Assembly: GCF_002865645.1 (NCBI RefSeq)
Contig: NW_020194557.1
Location: 868,001 to 932,000 of the forward strand
Direction: 5' to 3'
Length of the DNA stretch: 64,000 bases
Source: Hyaloscypha bicolor E
Lineage: Eukaryota; Ascomycota; Leotiomycetes; Helotiales; Hyaloscyphaceae
Position 1 is the stretch's first letter. The number at the start of each line of letters is the position of its first letter. Below, one piece after another: positions 44,501 through 57,131 of the stretch. Both the position numbers and the translations under genes were made by a program. The notes below the pieces were generated by a model, which saw nothing but the letters and a program-made list of their open reading frames with translations, searched no databases and was not told the origin of the DNA.

Positions 44501-46720
44501 GGGATCGTTGGGCAGCTTGGGCTTGCGTAATGTTCATCTTGGCTTCATTATTGCCACTTTGGGACAGGGATTCATGAATGGATGAAATGGGCATTTTCTC
44601 CACTGTGATCGACACGATATCCCATGGCAAGTCCCGGTTGTCCCGTTTCTCAGGAGTTCTGGGATTTGTGTTCTATTTCGATTTCAGGTTACAGTGGGGG
44701 TTGGGTTCCATCAATAACAAACGGTGAGGACTCCCGAGAGCGATCACCTGAGATCCAACCTGTGATACAAACTCTATGATTGGTAATAATTACCACAGGC
44801 ACCAACTTCCTCAGTTGGTGGGTCTCTGATGTGTTCACCGTCTTGTGATTTCTGAATAGGTCGATTAAAGGGGGAATTTACGAGGCTGCAATTGCCAACT
44901 TTTAGTATTGTGTGATAAAAGGGCCTTCTGCGGCCAAGGAACTCTTTCATAGAAACATACCCGTTTAATTCAAGGCAAAATTTGGGGGTTTAAAAGAGTA
45001 ATTGATCTCTTCACGTGCATCTCGATCTTGCATCTTCCTGAGGCCTCTTGGTGCCTCAACTCGATCCAAATCCATCAGGGTCATGACGAGAACCCTGACC
45101 CACTTCTCACACGGATGCAAACAATCTCCTCCACTCGGGGACTTAGTTCACCGCATAGCGTGGTTACAATGCATTTGCATGAGAATCTAGGTGCTGGCCG
45201 AAAGTGAGAAGGCTTGAGGATGTCGGAGCAGGCCATCACCAGCAACACATGACAATGGATGTATATGTGAGACGTGCTATTCCCCTCCACTAGAAAGTCT
45301 TTACGGGGTCCAATGGCTGCCTTACTTTTGCGGGGTTTTGGTTCAGGCCTAAAGACAATTGGGAGCCAATGCGTTTTTAAGATAGAAGGAAGAGAATGTA
45401 TTGGCTGGTGAGAAGACCCGCTGTGAAGGATTGCGGAAATTCAGCTCCCGAACTTCGACAAATGGTGAGAGGAGAGGATGATTACTGGGCAGATTACTCA
45501 CGAGGAATCATGGGAACAGATTGCTGCTCTTTTGTTGGCTCACCCGGTGCAAGCAGTCACCGGTGGAGTATCTAAGTTCAACCAGTCTGATATTTGCCCC
45601 GCCGCTGCCAATGATCGGAGGTTATCTGCCCCTGTCGGCCAAGTACCAGCTGCGGTAGTCTACAGACGAGAATAACGAGGCTGTTGAATGGGCAGGTTCT
45701 AGAACAGGAGGACTGATGAGGTATCTGGCCACCAGGCCATCAACCCTTCCTTTAGCTTGACTGCCGGTACCCATGCATCGCCATCCTGGTTGATGCTGCG
45801 ACGATCGAGATTCGAGGGACGACAACGCCCACGGACTGAAGTTGAGGCATTGAAGACGCAACGGTCGAGGCCTGCCCAAGACGAATTCGATGCGCGAATG
45901 AAGTCAAAGGACTTTCGAAGATGCTCTTCATCAGGAGATCGTAACATGGTGCGCGGTCCGACTACTTGACGTGAACCGATTCGAGAGCCGACGGGATATA
46001 CATGCCAGCCCGAAACCTCACTGGCCAACTCGTAACCCCCGGTAGTACAAGCTATACCACGCTCAATGCCTCTTGTTTTCACGGGAGAGAAAGCAGGTTT
46101 TTCCGCCGAATCGCCGAAGTCTCGACAGCAGCGAAGGTCTAGGCATTGATAGAACAGCAAACACGGCTGGGTAGCATATACGAGCAAGAGTTAGAACTGG
46201 TAGATATCATGATGGAGTAACATAATCCTGCCACATTGGAACTTTATTACCGAAGCCCACGACACTCAACGATCCTGCAAATGATCTCCAATTCATCAAA
46301 CATTGCATGTCTCACATTCGTCGACAAACGCTTTTGGAGCTTCGCCGTGCCGTGACAAGCAGCACAGAGGCGGCACGGAAACATTTTTTAACATTAACGT
46401 GCATGCAGTTGCAGTGAACGTTTAAAGCATCAAACAATCCCACTCAGGTGTCTGACACAGCCCACGGGTCGACCGTAGACTCGGAATCGCCAGCGTAAGC
46501 ACTAAGCAACGAAAGTCCTTCTGAAAATATCCAATCTAACCGACCAGGAGCGGGGCAATCTGCGTCCACTGCTCTCTCCTTTTCCAACGACTGACGGCTC
46601 ATCGACTTTTGCAATACGTGGACTCCCATCTCTTTGATCTAACCCCTCAACCACAACAGTGGCATTCTCTGGTAACATTCATTCTAAATGACTCTTTGAG
46701 TTGAGACTTGATATCCACTA

Positions 46721-46904
46721 CAGCAGAACCTCCATATAACGATACTCGATATAATGATTGGTCTGTTACCCCCATACAAAAACCTGGCTGTATCGTTAGA
46801 TATTTTCGGTCCCGAACCCCTGTCTCACCAGAATATAACGATATCCTCGCGATATCGTTAATTTTTCTCGGTCCCGAGGCAATAGTTATATCGAGGTTCT
46901 GCTG
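46721..46904. mobile_element. 184-bp MITE of Tc1/mariner-pogo type, TA-flanked
   Basis: It starts CAGCAGAACCTCCATATAACG and ends with the inverted copy (GGTTCTGCTG at 46895-46904), with TA on both sides (46719-46720, 46905-46906). The terminal ~20 bp pair with one or two mismatches. Inside, TATAACGATA/TATCGTTA-like and CGGTCCCGA motifs repeat. There is no ORF, so it would depend on a transposase elsewhere. Confidence 0.85.
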
Positions 46905-49117
46905 TATCGCCCATCTCAAGAATCTCATTATATTTCATCGGTCATGAATCTTTGCTCATCTCTATCTGTTATTGTAAACCAGAGCTTTGATCAAGGAAAA
47001 GCATACCGAGAACCGAATTTCCAGTCCCAGTTCCAGTCCCAAGATTCTTGTTTTTGGTCTGTAAGCATGATGACATCCTCAGATATAAAAGTGATGCATC
47101 ACTTTTTAACTTGCAAGGGCTACCCGCGAAGTAACACGGGGACAAGCCACTGCCTCCCAAGAACCTGGAATGGCCCGCGCATATGGAGGAGTCCGCTCCC
47201 TCTTGCGGGGCCATATATTCCATACATTCAACAACAATGCTATATCGGGTGGGCACCGAGAATAAGTGTCACCGACGGCACTCCCGTCCCATATTTTGTA
47301 CTCGCTACATCTCCTGCCTTCCCTTCCGTCGTCGCAGAAGCACGCAACCGTGTTGCGAAACAAGTTGTCGGAAACTTGGAAGCCATAGAAGCAGCAGAGA
47401 ACCCATTTTGCATTGAAAAGCCCCGCTCTCTCTCGGGATCCTGACCAGACGATTGGCACCGCAGGAATAATCCGACCCGGTTCCAAGATGGCCGGTTTCC
47501 TCGGATCCAGGACTTCTGGTCATTGGTGATGTGCCGTCTAATGTTGTGTAACTCTGTGCAACGCGCCTTCGAATCAGTCACTCGGCAGCCCCAACTTCGA
47601 TGGAGATAGTGGACTGAATGGTGAGGGAGAGCTGGCGGCGGAACAGGCGTGAGGAGATTTGAGGGCTTTTTGTTTTTCCAGATTGTTTTGTTTGCTTGTT
47701 GATGGCTTTTGAGCACCGTGTGAGCTTGGGAATCGAGCTGACTGACTATAGATTGGGAAGCAATAGGCGGGAAACCTGCACATGGTGAACAGGTGGACTG
47801 CAAATCTTTCCTCTTCCTGCTAATGTCGTTCCTGTTGGTAGGAATCTTGCCTGTGATGCATACACGTATTCCCATCTCTACCCGGTTCCCGGGATTCTGG
47901 TGACACTCGTGCTAACGGCTTGCAGCGTCGGTATCTTGTCCCACCTCGATCCGCATGGCAAGGACGCAGGTAATGCAGATCGAAACTCGAGGGGTCTTTC
48001 TTGGCGGAAGTTGCGGTCCTGGCGGTTCTGTCGGCTGCGAGGCGCTTAAGAAGCGTAGAGAGCTTCGGAAGTGGCCCTTGTAGGTTCTACATTGTACTGC
48101 CACACGAAGTTGTCGATAAGATGAACAGAAGAACAGAAGAACTTCGGTGAGATAGACAGAAAAAGCAGAATACAATGATCCATGTACATACAGCAAACCG
48201 TTCCTGCGCCCCGATCGTGAGCCCAAGTAACCCCCACGTGCAAGAAGACCCAGCACTTATTCCCAGTCCTGAACACCGCGTTCCCCTTCCATGGAACTCC
48301 CACGCCGTTGCCCAGAGGTGTGATCTGACACCAAGATTTCGCTGTGCAGCTCACCTGCCATACTCTAGATTTAGCTCGTTCTTTATCTGGCCACGCTCTA
48401 TGTTTGGATTCGCGTGTTCTTATTTTGGCGCGTCATCCAACTGGGATGGATAGCTGGCGCCCGACAGTCTCCTGGAAGTAGTTAGAGTCTGATATCACAA
48501 TAGACGAGACATTTAAGATGGGTCACGAACCACACCGTTCATCTAATCTGTACGACATCGTCAGCATTGCATGATATTGTAGAAGTCATGGTTGTATTGC
48601 CAACTCACCTAAACTCGATTGCAACCACCGAAGGCGGGCACCGTTTATGTGTCGTCTCATAATTGGTACACCAAGCTCTCACTGTATATCGAACGTGTCC
48701 GCACCGAAACTCGACTTGTGTGTAATCGCACATGATGCTGAGAAGGCTTTGCTTGAGCGAGTGACTTAGACGTGAAGAAGTAGGTGTGGAGCCGAGAAAG
48801 ATGTGAGCGGGGGCGGAGTGACTTTTCTCTTCCTGTAAGAAAAGTTCCGAGGCCGCAGTATTGGAGTAAAAATATAAATATAATGAATGATATTTGATTT
48901 AGAAAAGTCGACTAGAACCGCTCTAATAATCAGTTGAATCAAGAGCTGTGCTGGAGAAGTCTCGAGATCCGTTCGAGTAGTTGCAGTTGTGATTGTGGGG
49001 TCGAGAAGGCGAGGGGAGGATGTGCATGCATATAAGCAAAGAACTATCGGCCCAGAACTGTAGGAGGGTCCACTACATATGTACAAGCTTCGGAGGTATG
49101 CACCCCTCGATCTATGG

Positions 49118-49163
49118 ATCCACCTGGTGGATTCGGGCCAGGCGTATTCCACCAGGGTGGTGG
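49118..49163. repeat. Two adjacent small hairpins
   Basis: ATCCACCTGGTGGAT (49118-49132) has perfect 7-bp arms. CCACCAGGGTGGTGG (49149-49163) has 5-bp arms. The two also pair partly with each other. The role is unknown. Confidence 0.5.
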
Positions 49164-52100
49164 ACCCGTGTACTGTGGTCTCCCTCTGCCGGGGTAGGTC
49201 ATTTGGGATGGGAGGACTCAGGACTGGCCTTCGATCAAGTCGCGGTATTAAAAACCCCTCGTAATTCAGTCACGACAGGGATGCGAAGAGCCAAGCGATA
49301 ATGCCGGCGTTGCATCTGCACTAAAGCACCAAGGAACCCAGGCCCTCCAGGGTGCCCTCGAAGCTCCCGAGCCATGGCGGCTTCACTGGCTGCAAAGGAA
49401 CGTCGCACGTGGAAGGCCCCAGAGTGCCACCCAGCCAGCATCGCAAACCCGCATCGCTCTTGACTCGGGCAGTTTGGCCCCCAGTAGTAGAGCCCAGCGA
49501 TGTATCACTGCTAGTGATGACTCGGCTGCCCCGTCGAGGACGCCTCAGCAACCCCCCACCTCTCGAGGCACAGGAGTCTGTTCGAGGATAAAGTTTAGCA
49601 CTAAAGGGCATGATCTCCACTCTAGCTCTCGCACTTGGACATCTTGTTGGCTGGAATCGTATGTTGTTTGCCATGGTCCGAACTCAAATTGTAAGAACCC
49701 AATAGAAATGTCTTGGGCTCTACCAGCTTCTGCAGCTGAAAATCCGTTGCGAGGTGGCCTAAGGGGTGGTGCAAGCCTTTGACGGTTGGGCCACCTCTTC
49801 AGCGACTTGTGTGCTGATAGATTAGTGCCCGAGATAAGGTAGGTTAGATTGGCCAGCAGGGTCGTCTCTGGCGAGTTACCACGGCTTGTTTGTATGTAAA
49901 GCTGGACAAAGATGGTAAACAAGCTGCCCGAGGCAGCAAAAATGGAAGTGCGGAACGAGGTCGCCAGAGGCCAGACAGGCTGCAGCCCTCTTCCGAGGCT
50001 TTGTCTGATAGCAGCGGCTTCGGAGATCAAGGATCGGAGACCAGGGACCTTCGCGGTTCTAGGACCGACCCAGAGCAATAATAAGGTTCTGCAACGCTGG
50101 CGTCAGCGCTCAGAAATGTCGCAAGGAACCGAATATTTGTGGAGGATGAGCCGGAGGATTACCATATTATCGGTTTAACTCGCGTTTCCCACCCTTGCAA
50201 CTCGTACTCGTAAGAAATGGCGTCTCTCAGGCTAAGATGCGAGAAGTTAATAGTGGCCAGATTATTGGATCGTTTCGAGGCTTCTGGTTCCATATCTCTG
50301 AAGGCTATGAAACTGCCTCCACCGTCCACAGCGTAGTTTCCACATCTCTTTAGAAGAGGCCTGATCGTGAAGATGTGTCACAGACACTCACCGCCTAGCC
50401 CCGGGTCGCTGAAGGGGTCTTCCTCGTCTTTTCTGAATCAGGCTTACCACCAGTACCACAGAAGCTTCATGGAAGCTGGATGGAATTCACATCAATGCGC
50501 CTCCAGAATCCATGTTCAACCACCAAACCGTAACATTCATCCTGCCATTGGTTATCGAGGAACGCCTCAAGAGGAGAGAGGGGTTCAGCATGGCAAAAGC
50601 CAGAAGCCATGAGTCCCTTGATTTAGATGCTGAGCGGACGCCTGTGACGCAGCCCCAGTAGCCAGCCACTGCCAATGTTCATTTGGCAAAGAGCCGACTC
50701 GAACTTTGTGAGTTGGGAGCCTGTGAGCACGTGTGCCCCTGAGAAAAGAAAGCAAAGGATTGGTTGTTCCTTCTTCCAACAGGCTCCCTTTCATTCCCCA
50801 GGAAGTCTGAATGTTCCCTGGTCTCGAGGCACTGCACCTGCTTCCAAATCCCGCCATCGACGGGACGAATGCGGCCCAAGGCTGCTCCCGACTCCCGACT
50901 CCCGAACACCAACAGTGTGTTCATCGTCGTAGGTGAGCAGCTGAAAGGCAGAAAGTTCAACGCCAGCCCCTTGGCAAACTCCCATCTGCGGCTCGCAATC
51001 TCTTGCTCAACTCCACAACGCTGGAAATTCCTCCGTAAGGCCGTGTCATCAAGGGCAGAAGAGGAATCGGGCCAATTTTCCACTCGAACTGAACTGGGTT
51101 AAGACGACGCCGATGACGGCCAGAGACCCGAATCCAGACAAGGCGTGAAGCCATTCATGCACGGAAAGCCAAGTAGCCACTGGTCTTGAGCGTCAGAATG
51201 TCTTGCCAAGTGACATTGCAGGGATCCAATCTGCGCTTCCGTCTGGTGGGACATCCGCTCCCGCGGACGTGGTGCCTGAAAACTGGAGCTGGTTGGGTGG
51301 GGACGGTGGGGAAAAACTTTGTGGCACAGTGTGGCATGCCCTGATCCTTTATTCGATATTTTTGCGAGCAGCAGATGAGGCTAGCTTGGCTTGCGTGGCT
51401 GATGAGCGTCGTCAAAAGCATGCCTTGCAATGGCTGGATGCTTGTCTTTGACGCAGCTCCCCCGCTGTAGGTGAGAGGGATCAGTGGGCCACTCATAAGT
51501 ACGTTGTATCTTCTCGGTGGTCCAAAGCCCCTCATGGCGAGAGTGTCTTCCAACAACTTTCATGTCTGGGAAAGAAGGAGGGATTTGGTATGGAGGATAC
51601 ATTGCAACATGATTCATGTACAGGCGATTGACCTCGCTACTCGACGTCTTCGTCCTCTGGCTCCGCGCCTAAAGATCGGTTCTCATTCCGGGAGTTTGAG
51701 TAGCCGAGCAGCTCAGAGACATTAGCTTCTGCGTCACGGCCACGCTTCAGCGGCTCATCAACAGGACTTGCACATGGATCCTAAAGCTGGGACTTGCTCT
51801 GTTGGACTCTGACCGCACAGTGACCGCACGGCGGCCGCTGGCCTGCACCACACAAACTGTTTGGGGAAACAGACTCGGAGACTTTCATGGAGGATCGGGG
51901 GCAATTCCAAAAAGAGGACATTTTTAAAACACGGCGAATCATCCTTCGCTTCACGCACTGGTCACATCCTTTGACACTGGCCGGCCATGGGGACTGGAGG
52001 GATTCGCGAGCAGCGCATCCTGATAGGTGGGCCGTCCTCTACCTGGTCTGCTGAAATCCCCACGATGAACTGCAGCGGGCTTTTGGCGGCGCGGCAATGC

Positions 52101-52873
52101 CGTCAGAACCTTCAAAGGCGGCATAAACCAACGTCCAACCGTCAAGCCTCAAGCACCGACGCTCCAACAAACTCCGTGAGTCCGAGATGGAAGCCTCGGA
52201 TCGAAACAACATCAAACAATAATGCCTAAGTAGTATTTGCCGGAAATTTCCATCTTCCGAACTACGAGTATGCCTGTGCCCATATTATATCCACAGCTTT
52301 CACAACAACCAATGGCAATAATTTCCGCAGTACCAAGACGGAGACTGCCCTCAGGCGGTACTTCCACGAATCCACGTTGTATCCAAATCCATTCAGACGA
52401 TTAAAGCGGCCGTCCAGTGACACTGGATTGTGCCCCTCACGACTCAGAGCGGGGAAAATGGCTGAAAGGACAGGAGGATGAAGTGAGTGAGAGAAGGAAG
52501 CATGTGCCGTATGCAACCTCGAACAGTTGTTACCGGTACTTCGTGTAAACTTACAAGTAATTGGATCCCTTTTGCAAGAAGTGAGAAAACCAGCTCAAAG
52601 TCCAACTGAAATGAAACAAAAAGCTCAAGATCACAGCGTGGGGGATTTCCCCGGCGGCCCTCCACCGGAACGTTCTGCAATGCTCCCCGAGGAAGCCTTC
52701 CAGCGTGGGGGTTGAGTATGCATTCACCTCCTCCTCAAAAACCCCAAGTTGGCTGCAAGTTGCGTGTTGCTGCACCTGCCAAAGATGCGTCAAGCTTCGT
52801 GGTGAACCGCGGGTGCAACCAACCGAGACCACCAACATTCGCGTTTGCATCATGCATGCATATATGCACGCAT

Positions 52874-52930
52874 CCAGTACAGTACAGTACAGTACAGTAA
52901 TGTACTGTACAGTAATGTACTGTACTGCAG
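52874..52930. repeat. CAGTA pentanucleotide tract folding back on TACTG units
   Basis: About five AGTAC/CAGTA units are followed by GTACTGTACAGTAATGTACTG-type units in inverse orientation, giving a strong cruciform or hairpin potential. A CTGCAGACATA repeat of about three 11-bp copies lies shortly after, at 53045-53080. Confidence 0.8.
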
Positions 52931-53811
52931 TCGATCCAACGCCCAAAAGCCCAAGAGCCCAAGCCCAAGCACAACTAGCAGCCCAGTCTTGATCCCCACT
53001 AACACCCAACTGCCGTGACCCTTGACTCTCCTGCCACACTGACAAACTGCAGACATACTGCAGACATACTGCAGACAAACTGACAACGCCACGGCGGGAA
53101 GCCCTCCACAGCGTATTCGCTTGCGTGGACGAACGCCATCCTGCCCTAAACCAGCAGGTAGTTCGGTCCCGATGATCACAACCGCCTCAGGTCCAGCACT
53201 CCAGGCAAAAGGAACCCTTCCTTCCATCTTCCCTCCCAATCCAGGAGATTGCTCCGTGCTTCACTGCCCCTATCCTTCGTTTAAGCTTATCGTGGGATTC
53301 AAACGTTCGCGAGATGCCGGCAGTCGGAAGCCTCCGTTGCATTGGAGCAAGGATCTTGATAAGTAGCATATCCGGCGCCTGCGCCCTTTGCTCGCCTTCG
53401 GGGGTTGCAGCTGAAATCTGTGCTGACTGCTGCTGGGACGCGTTTGCCCACGGGGTCGGGACGAGGGATCTTCGATTTAAATTGCTCGTGCAGAAAGGGG
53501 GCAAGTATTGAAATTAAGCGTATTTGCACCCCACGGGATTCGGGAAAGGGAAAAAAAAATCTGATGTGTCGTTTTGGTTGGAATCTTGGTTCAGCCGCGC
53601 GGGTTGATGTCAACCCGGTTTTGATAGTTACACAATCAGAACATCCAACACACGGTCGCTCCTTCTGGATCGGACAATGCTACACGTGATTCATTTTGGC
53701 ATCTGTAACCATGAAACCATATTCTCTGTACACAATGCCTGAAAAATAACACTAAAACTCCATGTCGCTCAAACAGGTAATCTGACGATAAACACATATG
53801 CGCGCAATGCA

Positions 53812-56778
53812 TTATGCACGACCTCTCATCTTCCTCTTCGGTGCGGGTGTACCGTTGACAGCCATACCGAGAGCCATCTTACTCCTGACTCCAAGCTTCA
53901 CAGCGTTCTTCTTTTCTTCAACCGGTGCAGCTTTCTCCTTTTCCTTGATAGGTTCTCTTTCAAGCTCTGCCAGCTTCCCTTCCTCGGTCTGGAATTGAGC
54001 AAGCTCTTCTGCCCAAAGTACAGTTTTTCCCTTCTTCCTGCTCTTCTGCTTCTGTGCCTTGTCATCGAAGGCTTCTTTCAATGCACGCTGACGCGAGGCC
54101 GGGTCTTCCCTTTCTTCCGCTTGCTTCGCCAATACTTGTATTGGTAGCTGAGCGCCAGCTTTGTTCTTGCGGGTATTGACTCGGGTCAATGCTGCAAGCT
54201 CCTTTTCTTCATTTCTCCTCAGAGTGACTGTATTGTCACCATCCTGTCCGAGTCTTCGCACTGGAATGAAGCTGGGAGCTGCGAGAGGAGCTGCTTTCAC
54301 CGGTAACCTAGTCCGACCACTTCGTCGAATCGACCTGGGCTCTCTCCCCTCATCGTCGTCCAAATTTGCATCTTCCTGTTTACGCTTGGCAGCGAGGTCT
54401 GCAGGCAAGTTGACATCGAATTCATCCTTGGACTTTGGCGAAGAGGGAGACAAGGCGGCGTCCATACTCTCCAGAGGAAGTCGAATAGGCGAGTGAGGCA
54501 ATGATCGTTTTCTCTTGGGAATTGATGTGCTTGCTTTTGCTGCTTTGTTTGCTTTGACACGAGTGAGGAAGTTCCGAAGCATATCTGTATCGTCATGATC
54601 AAAAGCATGAGCCGCAGTATTCTCAGAAATGGTCTCGATGAGTTCCGTTGTTGAAGGATTTGGTGTGGATGATCCGGGCAGCTCGTCGGTGGGTTCCTCT
54701 ATTGAATCTTCCAGCAGCTTTTCCGTGCTTATTGAGATGGGCTCGAGGACTTCGAGGGATTCAACAGATCCTTCTCTCGCTTTGTCAGACGCCGGCTCAA
54801 CGGCCTGCGCAGAGTCCTCGGGTCGCGAGGGTTTCACTCGGGAGGAGATATGTTCATCTTCTGTTGGAACCACGGTTGCGATAACCTCAAGTTCAACTGT
54901 ATCTTCTTGGATATCCAAATCACCTGCAAAAGGGGTTTCCTCTTTCACAGTTCCAGCAATCGCCGGGTTTGGACCTTCACCTCCAGAGTCTGCGCCTGAT
55001 AAGGAGTTTTCAATGGTGGGTCCCAAAACATTGACATCCTCTGAGTGGGAAATTGAGCTAGATTGCCGGATAATGGTAATACCCTCGGTCTCGGTAGGTT
55101 CAACTTGTTGGGTATGGATTTGAGTCTCGACATTGAACTTGAAAGTTGGAGTTACGGCTTCAATTTCTTCGCTCATGGCAGCCTCAGCGGAGATGATCTC
55201 CCTCGGTGTCGGGTGAGCTGTAGATCTTCTAGATTTCTTGGTAGGAGATTTCGCCATTCGAGACTTGATAGGGGAACTGGCCGGGTTTGAATTTTGAATT
55301 TCTGTGGCACTAAGGGCTGGTTGTTCTTCAGGAGGCACCGAGTTTGCTCGAGTCGATCTGGCACTTCTTCTTGAGCCTTGTCGTTGCGGGGTCTTTCGTC
55401 TTGGTCTTGGGGTTCCAGAACCCTTTGTTGGAGAGGTGAACTGAGTTTCGGTCCCAACCTCGATGGAGTTGAGCAGTATGGGCTGTGATTTCGGTGTTTC
55501 GTTTGCGGCAGCAGTGAATGGGTCCTCAACAACGGTTGCAGATTCGATTGTATCTTTGGGAGATTCTTCTTGGGATATGCCAGAAGTGTGTTCTGAAATC
55601 ACTTCCTGCTGTTGAGTCAGGGGCTCTTCGCCCAAACCGCCTGCCACAGCCACCGCTGCAATTGGTGGACCTTCAACAGAGAAGTCTGCTTCAGGTTGTG
55701 ATTTAGAATTCGAGGCCTCCACAACCTCCAGGGAAGCTGGTTCTTGAACGCGTATGGGGACAGAGCGTTCGCGAGGGACTTCAACAGAAGCTGGACCATG
55801 CGATTCGTTCAATACCGCCACATCTCCGTGAGCTTCTAAATCCTTCTTTGGAGGTTCCAGAACTGGTTGTGCGGATTCAGAGGCATTGTTGTTCGCCAAT
55901 TCTTCTGCTGGAGCAGCAGGGGGTTGTTCAGGAGTCGTTCCACGCGTAAGTCGTCGAGTACTTCGTCGAAGAGATTTCCTCCTCCGAACAGGTTTCTCAG
56001 CAGGCACTGTAACTCCATCCTCGCCCTGATCCAGATCATTGAGAGGGATCCTCTGTGGGGATGCCTTTGCCAGGCTTGTGATGTCATCCTGATCTTTTTC
56101 GTGAGCATTGAGAAGCATCTTCTGCGGCGACAGCTTTGCAGGACTCTGAATGAGAGATTCTGGTAGACTTGGAGCGACCGCCGTAGCGTGTGTAGGCTCA
56201 ATAAGAGGTATCTTCCATCCAGCTTTCCTTGGCGTAATAAGATGATTCGCATTCGTCCTCTTCCTCGGAACCACCAACGCGTCCATATCACCAGGCCCCA
56301 TGGACATCTTCTGTTTCTTCGGGGACACAAGTCTCCCTCCATTCCCCCCATTCTCCTTGTCGACTAGCCCCGTCTTCCACGGCGCGTCCGAGATATTCTC
56401 CTTATTCCCACCCGTCACCCGCGCCCGCTTTCGTGCCCCCATACCCCCTCTTTCCAACTCCTCTTGTGCACCCTCATGGCCGATATTCTCCTCAGCACCT
56501 TCTTTAGAACGTGCTTTCAGGCCGACTTTCTTCCACACTTTCTGTCCTTGCAGACGCGGGGCATGAGCTGGGACCGGAGCTCGTTCCCACGGCTTGACAC
56601 GACGACTAGGTGCCGGCGGCGCAAAGGCATCTCTGTAGACCTCCCTGTTTCCATCAGTTATGATTCGCCATTCATCATTCCATAGAATATAAAAAGAGGG
56701 AAAATACCAATTGGAAGCCTCACTCCGCAGAGCATCCGACCCAAATCCTTCTCCGTCCATGGATAAAACAACGCGCAT
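53812..56778 (-). CDS. Large low-complexity protein, probably nuclear, unrecognised
   Basis: A single exon of 988 residues from ATG 56778 to TAG. The first ~55 residues look folded (NWYFPSFYILWNDEWRII, NREVYRDAF). The bulk is Ser/Glu/Pro-rich and disordered, with many basic S/T-P sites (SPIKSRMAKSPTKKSRRST, TPRRKTPQRQGSRRSARS) and KRKR-type nuclear signals. The C-terminal third has conserved-looking blocks: RRSGRTRLPVKAAPLAAPSF, then LRRNEEKELAALTRVNTRKN and KGKTVLWAEELAQFQ, with a heptad-like charged helix near 895-960. It ends GTPAPKRKMRGRA. Abundant S/T-P motifs suggest Cdk-type phosphorylation. I recognise no named family; chromatin or kinetochore roles would be a guess. It is head-to-head with MRP10, 353 bp apart. 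Confidence 0.8.
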   Translation of the reverse strand: MRVVLSMDGEGFGSDALRSEASNWYFPSFYILWNDEWRIITDGNREVYRDAFAPPAPSRRVKPWERAPVPAHAPRLQGQKVWKKVGLKARSKEGAEENIGHEGAQEELERGGMGARKRARVTGGNKENISDAPWKTGLVDKENGGNGGRLVSPKKQKMSMGPGDMDALVVPRKRTNANHLITPRKAGWKIPLIEPTHATAVAPSLPESLIQSPAKLSPQKMLLNAHEKDQDDITSLAKASPQRIPLNDLDQGEDGVTVPAEKPVRRRKSLRRSTRRLTRGTTPEQPPAAPAEELANNNASESAQPVLEPPKKDLEAHGDVAVLNESHGPASVEVPRERSVPIRVQEPASLEVVEASNSKSQPEADFSVEGPPIAAVAVAGGLGEEPLTQQQEVISEHTSGISQEESPKDTIESATVVEDPFTAAANETPKSQPILLNSIEVGTETQFTSPTKGSGTPRPRRKTPQRQGSRRSARSTRANSVPPEEQPALSATEIQNSNPASSPIKSRMAKSPTKKSRRSTAHPTPREIISAEAAMSEEIEAVTPTFKFNVETQIHTQQVEPTETEGITIIRQSSSISHSEDVNVLGPTIENSLSGADSGGEGPNPAIAGTVKEETPFAGDLDIQEDTVELEVIATVVPTEDEHISSRVKPSRPEDSAQAVEPASDKAREGSVESLEVLEPISISTEKLLEDSIEEPTDELPGSSTPNPSTTELIETISENTAAHAFDHDDTDMLRNFLTRVKANKAAKASTSIPKRKRSLPHSPIRLPLESMDAALSPSSPKSKDEFDVNLPADLAAKRKQEDANLDDDEGREPRSIRRSGRTRLPVKAAPLAAPSFIPVRRLGQDGDNTVTLRRNEEKELAALTRVNTRKNKAGAQLPIQVLAKQAEEREDPASRQRALKEAFDDKAQKQKSRKKGKTVLWAEELAQFQTEEGKLAELEREPIKEKEKAAPVEEKKNAVKLGVRSKMALGMAVNGTPAPKRKMRGRA

Positions 56779-57131
56779 CCACTTGCGCTTCCCCTCCTTT
56801 CCGATTCGATGCGTACAAAATCAATCTTGTTATTCGTGGAATGTAGCCATAAAATTGGCGTCTACGGAAAGAAAGATGATATCCTTGCGAATAATTGTAA
56901 GGATGTGGTGGTTTCGTGAAGGTTGGGCACACGAGCTTTAGTTTGTTTACTTTCGGGGTTTAGCGACACTAAACCGTTTTTGAACTAGCGCCAGAATAGT
57001 TCGAACCATCAAACACAAGACGAGTTGAACATTGAGATCAGGAAGCTCAACAGGACTGTCACTTCAACACACGATACTCAATTGACTAAGGATCGGAAGA
57101 TTGAAGGGATAGTGAGGGAGATTGGACGAAG
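56779..57131. promoter_or_regulatory. Bidirectional upstream region between the 988-residue gene and MRP10
   Basis: 353 bp separate two divergent ATGs. There is no other coding signal. A shared promoter is likely from spacing alone. Confidence 0.4.

Larger units (their letters stand above)
41559..53811. other. 12.2-kb region with no supported protein gene
   Basis: The composition is normal and not RIP-like, yet no open frame above about 210 codons exists. None of the frames I read shows a domain, a conserved splice join or a convincing start. Both strands were read. Apart from a MITE (46721-46904), small hairpins (49118-49163) and CAGTA-type repeats (52874-52930), nothing is recognised, and no tRNA or 5S rRNA pattern was seen. 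It could be a long regulatory or UTR/lncRNA region. Confidence 0.55.

Noticed and set aside
45699..47875. Open frames of 160-211 codons on both strands in the 41.6-53.8 kb region
   Set aside because: They overlap each other on opposite strands and have no domain, no conserved motif and no splice-consistent extension. Several start at non-ATG codons.
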